Positions 26,260-35,605 of a DNA stretch of 36,331 bases are shown one piece after another (positions within the stretch are counted from its first letter, which is position 1; each line of letters begins with the position of its first letter). The notes under the pieces were generated by a model. It searched no databases. It was not told where the DNA came from and saw only the letters and a list, made by a program, of their open reading frames with translations. Made by a program: the position numbers and the translations under genes. The stretch lies in the NCBI GenBank assembly GCA_016928305.1, contig JAFGKY010000026.1, positions 1-36,331 on the forward strand, given 5' to 3'. This stretch comes from Bacteroidales bacterium. Its GTDB lineage: Bacteria > Bacteroidota > Bacteroidia > Bacteroidales > UBA10428.

Positions 26260-27111
26260 ATGAATAAAATCATTTCAGTAGATTTAAAAGCTGATTTCGG
26301 CTTTTTAAAAAAGCCGGATACCAATGATCCAATTTATCTGACCTTTAATATGCTTCATAAACCGGCTTTACTGGGAATTTTGGGAGCAATTATTGGATTG
26401 GAAGGATTTTCGGAAGCAAAAAAAGAAGTAAAAGGCAGAAGTAAAGGGCAAGATAAAATTAACAGGGAAGAATTTTTACCCGCATATTACCAAAAATTGA
26501 AAAACCTGAAAGTTGGAATCAGACCTTTGAATTTCATAAAAAACGGACAGAAAATTGAAGAAGACCAATTTTTTAATGGTAATTTTCAGAAAACTACTAT
26601 CAAGTATAACAATAGCGTGGGTTACGCTAATTTAGACGGAGGAAATTTGTTAGTCACTGAGCAAACTCTAATCAGACCCAGCTATCGTTGTTACCTTCTT
26701 CTTGAAGATGAAGAATTGCATCAGAAATTGTATGATTATCTTAAAAACTCAAAAGCTGAATATCTACCGTATATGGGGAAAAATGATTTTTCTTTATGGT
26801 GGGATAAGGAAAACTTTAAAGAGTATGATTTTAAACCCTTTTTATCGACTGAAAAATTTTCAATTAAGACCATTTTCATCAAAAGTAATCCGGTAAAAGA
26901 AGGTCTTAGGGAAATGAGTGATTTGGATTTGTTAACGGGAACAGAAGGTTGTACGTTTGTCTATTTTGAGAATCTGCCTGTAAGTTATAATCTTGATTTA
27001 ATGCAATACGATTATAAACCTTTTTCATATACTGATTGGTATTTACAACAACATTATCCGGTTCATCACCTATATGAATTAGATAACAATGAAATTATTC
27101 AACTCTTTTAA
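26260..27111 (+). CDS. cas5: Type I-B Cascade subunit Cas5
   Basis: The 283-residue product begins NKIISVDLKADFGFLKKPD and contains FNMLHKPALLGILGAIIGLEGF, the Cas5 pattern of an RRM fold with a basic helix. It should cap the 5' handle of the crRNA and contact Cas8. The last 23 bp overlap the start of cas3, which implies coupled translation. Length and order agree with Cas5h-type subunits. Confidence 0.92.
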   Translation: MNKIISVDLKADFGFLKKPDTNDPIYLTFNMLHKPALLGILGAIIGLEGFSEAKKEVKGRSKGQDKINREEFLPAYYQKLKNLKVGIRPLNFIKNGQKIEEDQFFNGNFQKTTIKYNNSVGYANLDGGNLLVTEQTLIRPSYRCYLLLEDEELHQKLYDYLKNSKAEYLPYMGKNDFSLWWDKENFKEYDFKPFLSTEKFSIKTIFIKSNPVKEGLREMSDLDLLTGTEGCTFVYFENLPVSYNLDLMQYDYKPFSYTDWYLQQHYPVHHLYELDNNEIIQLF

Positions 27112-29815
27112 GAAGCTAATAAGCGATTCCCCAAAATTTTCGTCATTTATACCCAATCATACGGATTATTGGGCACATACACCCAAGCAGGAGGGACAAC
27201 TGGCCGAAACAGCAACTCAACACTTTGGGAGAGTAAATGAGTACATTTTAAAACTAGTAAAAGCACATTCTCTTGATAAAGTTGTAGATACCCTAATTAA
27301 TGAAATTATTGCTAACCAAACGGAGTTTACTCATGCAGATGATTTGGGGAATTACATAAAGGCTTTATTTATCCGCAGTATTCTATTCCATGATTATGGG
27401 AAGGTCAACCCAAATTTTCAGCACAGGAAAATGAGCAATCCGGCATTTAATTGGGACAATAGCATTAAGATCGATAGCCAACATTCAAAATTAAGTGCAT
27501 TTATTTTTATTCATTATCATATTAAAGAATCCTTGGAGCTAACTTTCTTTGGTTCTACTGAACGTAAATTCCTGTGGGTTCTGATTTTTTTGTTTGCCAG
27601 CCCGATAATCCGGCACCACTCAAGCTATTTAGACCATAAGGAGAGTACTTTTGATGAATCGCTTAAAAAATTCTTACCTAACTTTCTGAAATATTTTAAA
27701 ACTGAAATTAGTGCCGACAAATTATTTGAAAAAAAACAATATGAACAACTTTTTGCTGACTTTTACAACATTTACAAGTATGAAAATTATTTTCCAGTTT
27801 TTGCCCTTTTGAAGCTTAATTTCTCCTTATTGACTGCTGCTGATTATTATGCTACTAATGAATACACAAACGGTTTCATTTTAAATGATATTGGCTTACT
27901 TGATAAAACATTAAAAGATAAAATATTCTCAAATTTTCAGAATAACAAAGATTACAACAAAGAACTTTTTGAACGTTTTGATTATTTTCAACAACTCTCT
28001 TTTGATGATTTACAGTCAAAAAGCAATAAAAATCTAAATCTTCTTCGACAAAAGTTAATGGTCGAAGTTATCGGGAACACACGTCTTCATTATAAAAATA
28101 ATTTATTTTATCTTGAAGCTCCGACAGGAGCGGGTAAAACAAATCTTTCACTGGCTGTTATTACCGTACTTTTAAAATTAAATCCAGAAATAGACAAAGT
28201 TTTTTATGTATTCCCTTTTAATACACTTATAAACCAAACCTTTTCAGCCATAAAGGACACATTGGGTTTAAGCAATAGCGAGATTATTCAATTACATTCG
28301 AAATCCGGTTTTCATGAAAAAGATTCGGAAAATGAAAAAGATGCCTTATATGGAAAAGAATATATGAATTTTATTGATAATCTGTTTATCAATTACCCGG
28401 TAACATTGTTTTCTCATGTCAGATTTTTCGATATTCTAAAGGGAAACAACAAAGAATCCAATTATATCCTACACAGGTTAACTAATTCCATAGTCATTAT
28501 TGATGAACTTCAGTCATATAATCCCAAGCATTGGGATAAGATTATATTTTATTTGTCTCATTACGCCAAATATTTTAATATCAAAATAGTACTGATGTCT
28601 GCTACTCTTCCCAAATTGGACGAACTTGATAGAAATATGAAAGGCAATATTATTGGACTGGTTGAGAATAAATACAAATATTTTATAAACCAAAACTTTA
28701 AAGGAAGAGTAATATTCAATTTCGAATTACTTAGCTGGAAAGATCCTTCACCAAATCAGGAAAAAACAGATTATTTAATCAGCCTGAAAGAATTCCTATA
28801 TAAAAAGGCGGAAGAACAAGCAATATCGAACGAAAACAGAGTAACAGTAATTATTGAATTCATCAAAAAGAAAACTGCAGGAGAGTTTCTCCGGCTAGTA
28901 GAATTGGACGACAGGTTTTCAGATTATCAAAAGCTTCTTGTTTCAGGCGAAATCCTTGAACCAAGGAGAAAGCATATCATCGACATTATTAAATCAAAGC
29001 TAGACGACAAAATTCTGCTCATAACAACTCAGGTTGTAGAAGCTGGTGTAGACATAGATATGGATTTAGGGTTCAAAGATAAATCGTTAATTGACAGCGA
29101 TGAGCAGTTGGCTGGAAGGGTAAACAGGAATGCTGCTAAACATAATTGCAAAGTATATATTTTTAATTGTGATTCGGAAGCTACTATCTATCGAAAAGAC
29201 GAACGATATAAGATAAGCAGGGAACAAATTAATCAAAAAGATTACCAGGAAATTTTAGAAACGAAGAATTTCGATAAGCTTTACAAACTTGTAAATGAAA
29301 AAATCAATCATAAAAATGACAATCCTTATCAAATTGAAGCTTTACCGGAATATTTAAACCATATTAAAAATTTAAGTTTTAATAAAGTTAATTGGGAATT
29401 TCAACTAATTGAAGATACAAACTCATCGGTTTTCGTTCCGCTTTCGATTCCTAAAAATCATTTTTCAGAAGAAGATATAAAATGCTTTGAAGCTTTTGGC
29501 ATAGAAGCTGATATGAATGATAATATTAAAGGAGAAGAGGTATGGCAGAAATATGAGGAAATTATTTCATCAAGACGGACTGAAGAGTTTACTTTCAAAC
29601 AAATTGAATTGAAAAAGATGGCAGGATTGTTATCAAAATTTATGTTTTCGGTATATAAAAGCCTAAAAGATGAACTTTTTAAAACACCATACATTGATAG
29701 GGAAATATCAGATAAATTTGGAATAATCTATCTAAGATATTGGTTTGAGAATAATTTATATAGTTATGAAAAGGGATTTGATTATACTAAAATCGATTGT
29801 GATAATTTCATATAG
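27089..29815 (+). CDS. cas3: CRISPR-associated helicase/nuclease Cas3
   Basis: The 908-residue protein fuses an N-terminal HD nuclease with a superfamily 2 helicase. HD residues appear in TATQHFGRVNEYI and FHDYGKVNPNFQ (about 98-109), with a later RHHSSYLDH. Helicase motif I is EAPTGAGKTNLSLA (about 343-356). Motif II is IIDELQSYNP, DELQ in place of DEAD/DEAH as often in I-B Cas3. Motif III is MSATLP and motif VI is QLAGRVNRNA. It is recruited by Cascade, nicks the displaced strand and degrades it processively. It overlaps cas5 by 23 bp and is the last gene of the AT-rich interference cassette. Confidence 0.96.
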   Translation: MKLFNSFKKLISDSPKFSSFIPNHTDYWAHTPKQEGQLAETATQHFGRVNEYILKLVKAHSLDKVVDTLINEIIANQTEFTHADDLGNYIKALFIRSILFHDYGKVNPNFQHRKMSNPAFNWDNSIKIDSQHSKLSAFIFIHYHIKESLELTFFGSTERKFLWVLIFLFASPIIRHHSSYLDHKESTFDESLKKFLPNFLKYFKTEISADKLFEKKQYEQLFADFYNIYKYENYFPVFALLKLNFSLLTAADYYATNEYTNGFILNDIGLLDKTLKDKIFSNFQNNKDYNKELFERFDYFQQLSFDDLQSKSNKNLNLLRQKLMVEVIGNTRLHYKNNLFYLEAPTGAGKTNLSLAVITVLLKLNPEIDKVFYVFPFNTLINQTFSAIKDTLGLSNSEIIQLHSKSGFHEKDSENEKDALYGKEYMNFIDNLFINYPVTLFSHVRFFDILKGNNKESNYILHRLTNSIVIIDELQSYNPKHWDKIIFYLSHYAKYFNIKIVLMSATLPKLDELDRNMKGNIIGLVENKYKYFINQNFKGRVIFNFELLSWKDPSPNQEKTDYLISLKEFLYKKAEEQAISNENRVTVIIEFIKKKTAGEFLRLVELDDRFSDYQKLLVSGEILEPRRKHIIDIIKSKLDDKILLITTQVVEAGVDIDMDLGFKDKSLIDSDEQLAGRVNRNAAKHNCKVYIFNCDSEATIYRKDERYKISREQINQKDYQEILETKNFDKLYKLVNEKINHKNDNPYQIEALPEYLNHIKNLSFNKVNWEFQLIEDTNSSVFVPLSIPKNHFSEEDIKCFEAFGIEADMNDNIKGEEVWQKYEEIISSRRTEEFTFKQIELKKMAGLLSKFMFSVYKSLKDELFKTPYIDREISDKFGIIYLRYWFENNLYSYEKGFDYTKIDCDNFI

Positions 29816-29947
29816 ATATATTAATCTGACCAATGCCGGCATTTTCACATCTTCACTATGGCATGCCACTATATAAGCTAAAGATTTTACCATTACCTTT
29901 TATTGTTTCAAAAGTACTATATTAGTGCTTTTGTTAAAATAATAAAG

Positions 29948-30012
29948 GTCAGACTCTGACAGGTCCTTCATGGGTCAGACTCTGACGGGTCCTGCGGACT
30001 CTGTCAGGTCTT
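29948..30012. repeat. REP pair between convergent cas3 and DUF6429-like gene
   Basis: A half REP (about 29950-29964) precedes a complete inverted REP at 29982-30007, with one mismatch in the outer stem (CTGACGG/CTGTCAG) and the same single bulge. It matches the REPs around the RAYT 7 kb away. An AATGCCGGCATT palindrome at 29832-29843 precedes it. Confidence 0.85.
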
Positions 30013-30026
30013 ACGTAGAAACAATT

Positions 30027-30278
30027 TCAGGCTTTTTGGAACCTGGATACAAGTTCTCGGGCCCTCTGAACACCTTCATCCGTAATGCATAACGACTTGG
30101 CTTTATATGAGAAGTCAAGCAAGCCTTCTTCTTTGAGTTTATCCATAATGTCAAAATCATATCCTTTCCAGGCCCGGTGTATCGGTTCACTTGTTATGGT
30201 CTTTTCCTCCCAGCTGCACAAATAGGCCAAAGAAAGAGTCAGGTCAAGCATAAGTTGTTTGGCATTTTCATTTTCCAT
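30027..30278 (-). CDS. DUF6429-like small protein
   Basis: I take ATG 30278, giving 83 residues (MENENAKQLMLDLTLSLAYL...). The frame is open further upstream, but that part is hydrophobic and unlike the family. RAWKGYDFDIMDKLKEEGLLDFS followed by KAKSLCITDEGVQRARELVSRF matches the general pattern of DUF6429 proteins, winged-helix-like small proteins of unknown role. It is the only minus-strand gene inside the cas region and is divergent from the SWIM gene, with 119 bp between them. It is probably a separately acquired cargo gene. Confidence 0.75.
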   Translation of the reverse strand: MENENAKQLMLDLTLSLAYLCSWEEKTITSEPIHRAWKGYDFDIMDKLKEEGLLDFSYKAKSLCITDEGVQRARELVSRFQKA

Positions 30279-30397
30279 AGTTAAGAGTCGTTTAAAAATC
30301 CCGAAATTAAAATTATACCGGAACAAATGTATAACTTTCAATAACCAAAAAAGGACGGTCGCCAAAAACCATTTAAGTTTAAAAATCTCAATAAACA

Positions 30398-32122
30398 ATG
30401 CACCTGACAACATTTGAAAAAGAAATATCCAACGTAATACTTCAACGCGGAAAGGATTATTTTTCCGACGGAGCAGTAATTGACCTGCAGATTATGGATA
30501 ACGGCCAATGCTTTGCCATTGTGGAAGGAAACGACGATTACGAGGTCGAAATACGGCTTGGCCGGGATGGCGAAATTCTGGAATATTCCTGTAACTGCCC
30601 TTATGATGGTGATATCTGCAAACATATTGTGGCCGTGCTGTATTCAATAAAAGATAAAAGCCCGGGAGTCAGGGTCAATAAAAAGGTATCCAAAAAGGAA
30701 CCGTGGAAGAATATCCTTGATAATCTGCCCGAAGATGAGCTTAAAAGCTTTGTAACCCAATATGCAGCCAGGAACATTGACTTCAGAAACAGGCTGACCC
30801 TGGAATACCCGATGTATGATAATACCGGTGACAAGGATAAATACAAAAAGATAATAAGAAATGTATTCAAACGGGCATCGGACAAACACGGATTTATCGA
30901 TTATCACAGCGCCGGAATTGTTATGCAGCAGGTTTTTGAACTTTTATCGATAGCCGAAAGGTTACTGAATAATGACAATTATAAAGAAGCCTTCCGGATA
31001 GTCACTGCCGTTGCCCCCGAATGCATTAAAGCAATCCAGGCCATGGACGATTCCGACGGGGGATGTGGTGATGCCATCACCCATGCATTCGAGCTAACGG
31101 GGAACATCTTAAACAGAGTCCATGATGCATCTTTCAAAGATGAAGTATTTAACTGGCTGGTTGAACAGGCTAAAAATGATGATTATGACGACTATGGCTG
31201 CGCCGGTGAATTGTACCCGCTGCTTATAGATGCTGTAGATTCAGATAAGAAAGCCGCAATTGTTGAGGCCTTTCTGGATAACCGGTTAAAATATGCTGAT
31301 AAAAAAGATGGCTGGTCCAGGGAATACCAGACAAAGACATTTCTCTTGCTGAAAACGGACCTGTATTCAAAAACCAATCAACCCGGCAAGGCAGAAAGAA
31401 TCATACAGGAGAACCTGCACATCGCCGATTTCAGGAGAACAATTGTAAAAAAAGAACTTGCTGAAAAGAAATTTGAAAAAGCCGTCGAATTAATTCATGA
31501 AGGAATCAGAATTGCTCAAAAAGAGGGTTATCGCGGAATAGAAAATGACTGGAAAGAGATGCTCCTAGAAGTATACCAGGCATCGGGTAATATTAAAGAA
31601 TTAAGAAAAACTGCCCTTGATCTGTATTATTCTGCCCATGACAGCATGAAGTTTTACAGGATATATAAAAACACGTTTACCCCGGAGGAATGGCCCGCTG
31701 TTTTACAGGGAATCATTAACAGACATGTTCGCGAACAGGATAAGACGCGTCGACTATTCCCTGTAGTACATGAGAGTCTTGCCAATGTATACATCGAGGA
31801 AAAAATGTGGCAGCCATTACTGAACCTTTTGCAGAAAAGTCTGGGAATTCATTCACTGCTCCGTTATGGGGATTATCTTGTCAATGATTATGCTCAGGAC
31901 ATGATCACTTTATATCTTAAAGCCATAGAAGTTGAAGCACAAAGAGCATCAAACCGTAATGATTATATGAAAATTGTTTTCTATATTTTAAAAATGGCCA
32001 AAATTAAAAACGGCAAAGAACCCGCCAGGCTGCTTACGGAAAGCCTTATTAATACCTATCCCAGGCGTCCGGCAATGGTCGATGAACTAAGCAAAGCACT
32101 CAATCATAAAGCATTAAATTAG
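30398..32122 (+). CDS. SWIM zinc-finger protein coupled to cas4
   Basis: The 574-residue protein has a SWIM finger CxCx6CxH (Cys65, Cys67, Cys74, His76) in YSCNCPYDGDICKHIVAVLYSI. A long all-helical region (about 110-574) looks like TPR-type repeats (for example LLNNDNYKEAFRIV and KKELAEKKFEKAVELIHEGI). SWIM fingers bind DNA or protein partners. There is no helicase or nuclease domain. Its stop is one base before the cas4 ATG, so the two are translated together. That coupling suggests either a recruited CRISPR accessory or a cargo gene that gave cas4 its promoter. I do not know a fixed role for this family in CRISPR. Confidence 0.85.
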   Translation: MHLTTFEKEISNVILQRGKDYFSDGAVIDLQIMDNGQCFAIVEGNDDYEVEIRLGRDGEILEYSCNCPYDGDICKHIVAVLYSIKDKSPGVRVNKKVSKKEPWKNILDNLPEDELKSFVTQYAARNIDFRNRLTLEYPMYDNTGDKDKYKKIIRNVFKRASDKHGFIDYHSAGIVMQQVFELLSIAERLLNNDNYKEAFRIVTAVAPECIKAIQAMDDSDGGCGDAITHAFELTGNILNRVHDASFKDEVFNWLVEQAKNDDYDDYGCAGELYPLLIDAVDSDKKAAIVEAFLDNRLKYADKKDGWSREYQTKTFLLLKTDLYSKTNQPGKAERIIQENLHIADFRRTIVKKELAEKKFEKAVELIHEGIRIAQKEGYRGIENDWKEMLLEVYQASGNIKELRKTALDLYYSAHDSMKFYRIYKNTFTPEEWPAVLQGIINRHVREQDKTRRLFPVVHESLANVYIEEKMWQPLLNLLQKSLGIHSLLRYGDYLVNDYAQDMITLYLKAIEVEAQRASNRNDYMKIVFYILKMAKIKNGKEPARLLTESLINTYPRRPAMVDELSKALNHKALN

Positions 32123-32123
32123 G

Positions 32124-32639
32124 ATGAGTTTCATAACCGGAACGCATTTCAACTATTACATGGTTTGCAGGCGCAAACTCTGGCTTTTTGCCAACGGCAT
32201 CCAGATGGAACATACCAGCGACCTGGTGTATGAAGGGAAACTCATACACGAAACCAGCTATCCGCAGCGATCGGACAGGTACTCCGAGATTGAACTCGAT
32301 GGCGTCAAAATAGATTATTATGACGCTAAAAATAAGGTTATACATGAGGTAAAGAAAAGCGACAGCCATGAGGAAGCGCATGAATGGCAGTTGAAATATT
32401 ACATTTATATACTGGAACGCAATGGAATAGACGGCGTTTCAGGTATACTCGAATATCCCCGGTTAAGGGAAACAAGGGAAGTGCTGCTCAGCAACCGTGA
32501 TCGCGAGGAGATACTGGAATTTATAAAAGACATAGAACAGATCATCGGGGCGGAGAAAAGTCCCGACAGGCCTGTACAAAAACAATGCCGGCTTTGCAGC
32601 TATATGGATTTCTGCTGGAGCGGAGAAGATGAAATATGA
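32124..32639 (+). CDS. cas4: CRISPR-associated exonuclease Cas4
   Basis: The 171-residue RecB-family nuclease has the four iron-sulphur cysteines: Cys15 in MVCRRKLW, then Cys155, Cys158 and Cys164 in CRLCSYMDFC. The nuclease core shows GKLIHE, the acidic VKIDYYD and the EVKKSD motif, with QLKYYIYILE as the QhxxY-like helix. It trims prespacers and helps choose PAM-proximal ends for Cas1-Cas2. The start at 32124 is fixed by its closeness to the SWIM gene. The normal neighbour cas1 lies 1.4 kb further on because of an inserted ATPase gene. Confidence 0.95.
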   Translation: MSFITGTHFNYYMVCRRKLWLFANGIQMEHTSDLVYEGKLIHETSYPQRSDRYSEIELDGVKIDYYDAKNKVIHEVKKSDSHEEAHEWQLKYYIYILERNGIDGVSGILEYPRLRETREVLLSNRDREEILEFIKDIEQIIGAEKSPDRPVQKQCRLCSYMDFCWSGEDEI

Positions 32640-32750
32640 CCGGGCATTTGCCTGTTGAAGCGTCGATCGTTGTTCACCGGTTTATAATAAACGCTTATCA
32701 TTCAAATTTTTCGTTCAATGATTCCGGCTGGGTTACCATTAATAATAGAC

Positions 32751-32806
32751 AACTTACATTTTGTAACTTACATTTTGTAACTTACATTTTGTAACTTACA
32801 TTTTGT
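32751..32806 (+). repeat. Four 14-bp iterons upstream of the ATPase gene
   Basis: AACTTACATTTTGT is repeated exactly four times, at 32751, 32765, 32779 and 32793, with a decayed fifth copy near 32822. Each copy contains TACATTTTG, close to the -7 TAnnTTTG element. The cluster ends 31 bp before the ATPase ATG, so it is probably an operator or promoter array. Confidence 0.85.
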
Positions 32807-32837
32807 TATTTATTTTTGTATTAAGTAACTTATATTT

Positions 32838-33971
32838 ATGAGCACAAGACAACCTTCAAATCCCTTTTCATCAACAAATTATCAGGGACCCGACTATTTC
32901 TGCAACCGGACAGAGGAAACTTCACGTTTACTGAATAACATAATAAATGGTAACTCTACCACGATTATATCCGTTCGCCGCATTGGTAAAACAGGTCTGA
33001 TACAACACGTATTTAACCAGTTGCCTCGGGGATGGAGAGGTATCTATATTGATATACTTGAAACTGAAACACTGAATCAATTCTTAAATATCCTTGCCAC
33101 CGGAATTTTAAATGCCGTGCCGGAAAAAAGCAGTATTGGCAGAAAATTCTGGGAAACTATTAAATCTTTACGACCTGTCATAACCTTCGATACACTCACC
33201 GGTGAGCCTAAAGCTTCATTTGATCTAAAACATCGTGAATCAGAAACAAATATCAATGCTTTACTGCAATTTCTTGAAAAACAGGAATTCAGGGTTCTTA
33301 TAGCTATTGACGAATTTCAGCAGATTATGCACTATCCTGAAAAAAACACTGATGCATGGCTTCGTAGCCGGATACAACAATTAAAAAACGTAGTTTTTAT
33401 CTTTTCGGGAAGTCAGCAGCATTTAATGTCAGATCTTTTTGCATCGCCCAAACGCCCGTTTTTCAGAAGCACACAAATGCTAAAACTTGAAAAAATCAAA
33501 TCAGGTGTTTATTGTGATTTTATAGTTAATATGTTTAACAAATATCATAAGGAGATAAGCAAAGAAATAGCAACCGATGTTCTTTACTGGACAAATACAC
33601 ATACTTTTTATGTTCAGCAGCTCTGCAACAGGGTATTTGCTGCCACAGAAAAAAAAGTAAACCCCGAATCATGGAGACAACAGGCTTTCATGTTACTGCA
33701 GGAGCAGGAAACAGTTTTTTTTACCTACCGTAATATGTTAACCCCACCGCAATGGCATTTGCTCAAGGCCATAGCAAGTGAAGGAAAGGTTTTTATGCCG
33801 ACTTCAGCAAGCTTTATCAATAAATACGGACTGGGGTCATCAGCAACTGTATTACGTTCATTAAAGACACTCAATGATTTTGAACTCATATATACCGAAT
33901 TCGATCTGAATGGTGAAAAGTACTACAGTGTATACGATGTATTCTTTCAACGTTGGATAGAAGGGAAATAA
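32838..33971 (+). CDS. AAA-type ATPase (archaeal ATPase family) inside the cas locus
   Basis: The 377-residue protein starts NPFSSTNYQGPDYFCNRTEE, typical of these ATPases. Walker A is SVRRIGKTG (45-53), Walker B is LIAIDEFQQI (about 155-164), and a FSGSQQHLM sensor region follows. The C-terminal part (about 290-377) looks like a winged helix (LLKAIASEGKVFMPT...LRSLKTLNDFELIY). Such ATPases occur on mobile DNA and in defence and stress loci, and their substrates are mostly unknown. Its own iteron array and its placement between cas4 and cas1 say it is a separate insertion that may regulate itself. A CRISPR role is possible but unproven. Confidence 0.85.
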   Translation: MSTRQPSNPFSSTNYQGPDYFCNRTEETSRLLNNIINGNSTTIISVRRIGKTGLIQHVFNQLPRGWRGIYIDILETETLNQFLNILATGILNAVPEKSSIGRKFWETIKSLRPVITFDTLTGEPKASFDLKHRESETNINALLQFLEKQEFRVLIAIDEFQQIMHYPEKNTDAWLRSRIQQLKNVVFIFSGSQQHLMSDLFASPKRPFFRSTQMLKLEKIKSGVYCDFIVNMFNKYHKEISKEIATDVLYWTNTHTFYVQQLCNRVFAATEKKVNPESWRQQAFMLLQEQETVFFTYRNMLTPPQWHLLKAIASEGKVFMPTSASFINKYGLGSSATVLRSLKTLNDFELIYTEFDLNGEKYYSVYDVFFQRWIEGK

Positions 33972-34030
33972 TGTAGCTTTTAACACGTTGGTATTGAATT
34001 GAATAGTATGGTTATGTTAATTTTATACTG

Positions 34031-35035
34031 ATGAAAAAAACCTATTATCTTTTTAATCCCGGGCGCCTGTCACGTAAGGACAATACGCTTAAATTCACAC
34101 CGGTAGATGAAAATGGCAATGAACAACCACCGAAGTACCTTCCGGTTGAGGGCGTTGAGGAATTATATGTATTCGGAGCCCTTGATGCCAACAGTGCACT
34201 ATACAACTTTCTGGGCAAGAGTGACATTTCAGTGCATTTTTTTGACTACTATGAGAATTACACCGGCTCTTTTATGCCAAAAGATTACCTGTTATCAGGG
34301 AAGATGCTGTTGGCACAAACATGGCATTATAATGACAAAAAAAAGCGGCTGGTTATTGCCGGCAAATTAATTGACGGAGCCTCTTTCAATATGATAAAAA
34401 ACATGAGGTATTATAACAGCCGGGGTAAAGAACTTGAACCGTTAATTGAAATACTTGAAGGTTACAGGAACAGTATTGCGGCCATGAAGAATACCGATGA
34501 GCTCATGGGGCTTGAGGGAAATATACGTCAGCAATACTATGACGCGTTTGACCTCATCATTAATGATTTTGAGATGGGTAACAGGACAAGACAACCACCG
34601 GGCAACGAAATAAACGCATTGATTTCATTCGGTAATATGATGTGTTACAGCCAGTGCTTAAGGGCAATTCATCAGACCCAGCTGAATCCGACCATAAGTT
34701 ACCTGCATGTACCGGGGGAAAGAAGGTATTCGCTGGCACTCGATATTGCCGAAATATTCAAACCTTTGCTGGTAGACAGGGTGATTTTTAAAGTACTGAA
34801 TAAAAAAGAAATACAGGAAAAACACTTTAACAGGCAGTTAAACAAATGTTTGCTTAACGATACCGGTAAAAAGATATTTGTTCAATCCTTTGAAGAAAGG
34901 CTGAATGAGACCATCCAGCACCGGTCGCTCAAACGGAATGTAAGTTATAAACATCTGGTAAAGCTTGAGTGCTATAAACTGGCAAAGCATTTGCTGGGTA
35001 TGGAGGAGTACAAACCATTTAAAATGTGGTGGTAG
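34031..35035 (+). CDS. cas1: CRISPR integrase Cas1
   Basis: The 334-residue type I-B Cas1 begins [21 protein letters not shown]. Metal ligands are placed as in the family: Glu162 in [14 protein letters not shown], His226 in [19 protein letters not shown] and Glu241 in [16 protein letters not shown]. With Cas2 it integrates prespacers at the leader end of the array. The ATG lies 59 bp after the ATPase stop. It belongs with cas4 and cas2 in one adaptation module; base composition is like cas6, less AT-rich than cas8b-cas3. Confidence 0.96.
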   Translation: MKKTYYLFNPGRLSRKDNTLKFTPVDENGNEQPPKYLPVEGVEELYVFGALDANSALYNFLGKSDISVHFFDYYENYTGSFMPKDYLLSGKMLLAQTWHYNDKKKRLVIAGKLIDGASFNMIKNMRYYNSRGKELEPLIEILEGYRNSIAAMKNTDELMGLEGNIRQQYYDAFDLIINDFEMGNRTRQPPGNEINALISFGNMMCYSQCLRAIHQTQLNPTISYLHVPGERRYSLALDIAEIFKPLLVDRVIFKVLNKKEIQEKHFNRQLNKCLLNDTGKKIFVQSFEERLNETIQHRSLKRNVSYKHLVKLECYKLAKHLLGMEEYKPFKMWW

Positions 35036-35099
35036 TAATATTGTTTGATTTACTGATTAATTGATTGGTTGATTTGAAGATTCATATATCCGTTTTAAT

Positions 35100-35363
35100 A
35101 TGTACGCAATACTGGTATACGATGTTGGCGAGAAACGGGTGGGCAAAATGTTAAAACTATGCCGCAGATACCTGCACTGGATACAGAATTCGGTTTTTGA
35201 AGGAGAGATTGCCAACGCTAAACTTGAAGAGTTAAAAATAAAAGCAAAATCGATCATGAAGGAAGAAACGGATAGCCTGATAATATTCAAATCAAGAGAT
35301 GAGAAGTGGCTTGATAAGGAAATCATAGGACACGAAAGAAGTACATTAGACAATATTATTTAA
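35100..35363 (+). CDS. cas2: CRISPR adaptation protein Cas2
   Basis: The 87-residue protein has the Cas2 ferredoxin fold. MYAILVYDVGEKRV contains the conserved Asp after the first strand, KMLKLCRRYLHWIQNSVFEGEI is the typical helix and second strand, and EETDSLIIFKSRDEKWLDKEIIG follows. It forms the central dimer of the Cas1-Cas2 integrase. It is the last cas gene, 64 bp after cas1; the leader and array follow. Confidence 0.95.
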   Translation: MYAILVYDVGEKRVGKMLKLCRRYLHWIQNSVFEGEIANAKLEELKIKAKSIMKEETDSLIIFKSRDEKWLDKEIIGHERSTLDNII

Positions 35364-35605
35364 GTAATTTTTTGGCACGAAGTATGTGGGGGGGGGAAAT
35401 TGTCGAAAGGTAATATTTTAGAGAAATAACATAGGTACACTAAAAAGGTTATCCTTTAATCTTTTGATAGCAAGTAAAATAGACAATCGTCGCTGATCAG
35501 GTAAAATTATATTATTACTGACCGACGACCATGTAAAGAAAATTCATTATTTTTGAGTTAGCTTGTTTGTTGATTAACAGTTATTTTTCAATACAAAACC
35601 AACAG
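35364..35605 (+). promoter_or_regulatory. CRISPR leader
   Basis: This is an AT-rich 242-bp gap between cas2 and the first repeat, in the position of the leader that holds the array promoter and integration signals. It contains a run of nine G at 35388-35396. No clear promoter box could be fixed. Confidence 0.75.

Noticed and set aside
30279..30413. 45-codon N-terminal extension of the DUF6429-like gene
   Set aside because: The extension crosses the divergent promoter region and the start of the SWIM gene; ATG 30278 fits the family length.
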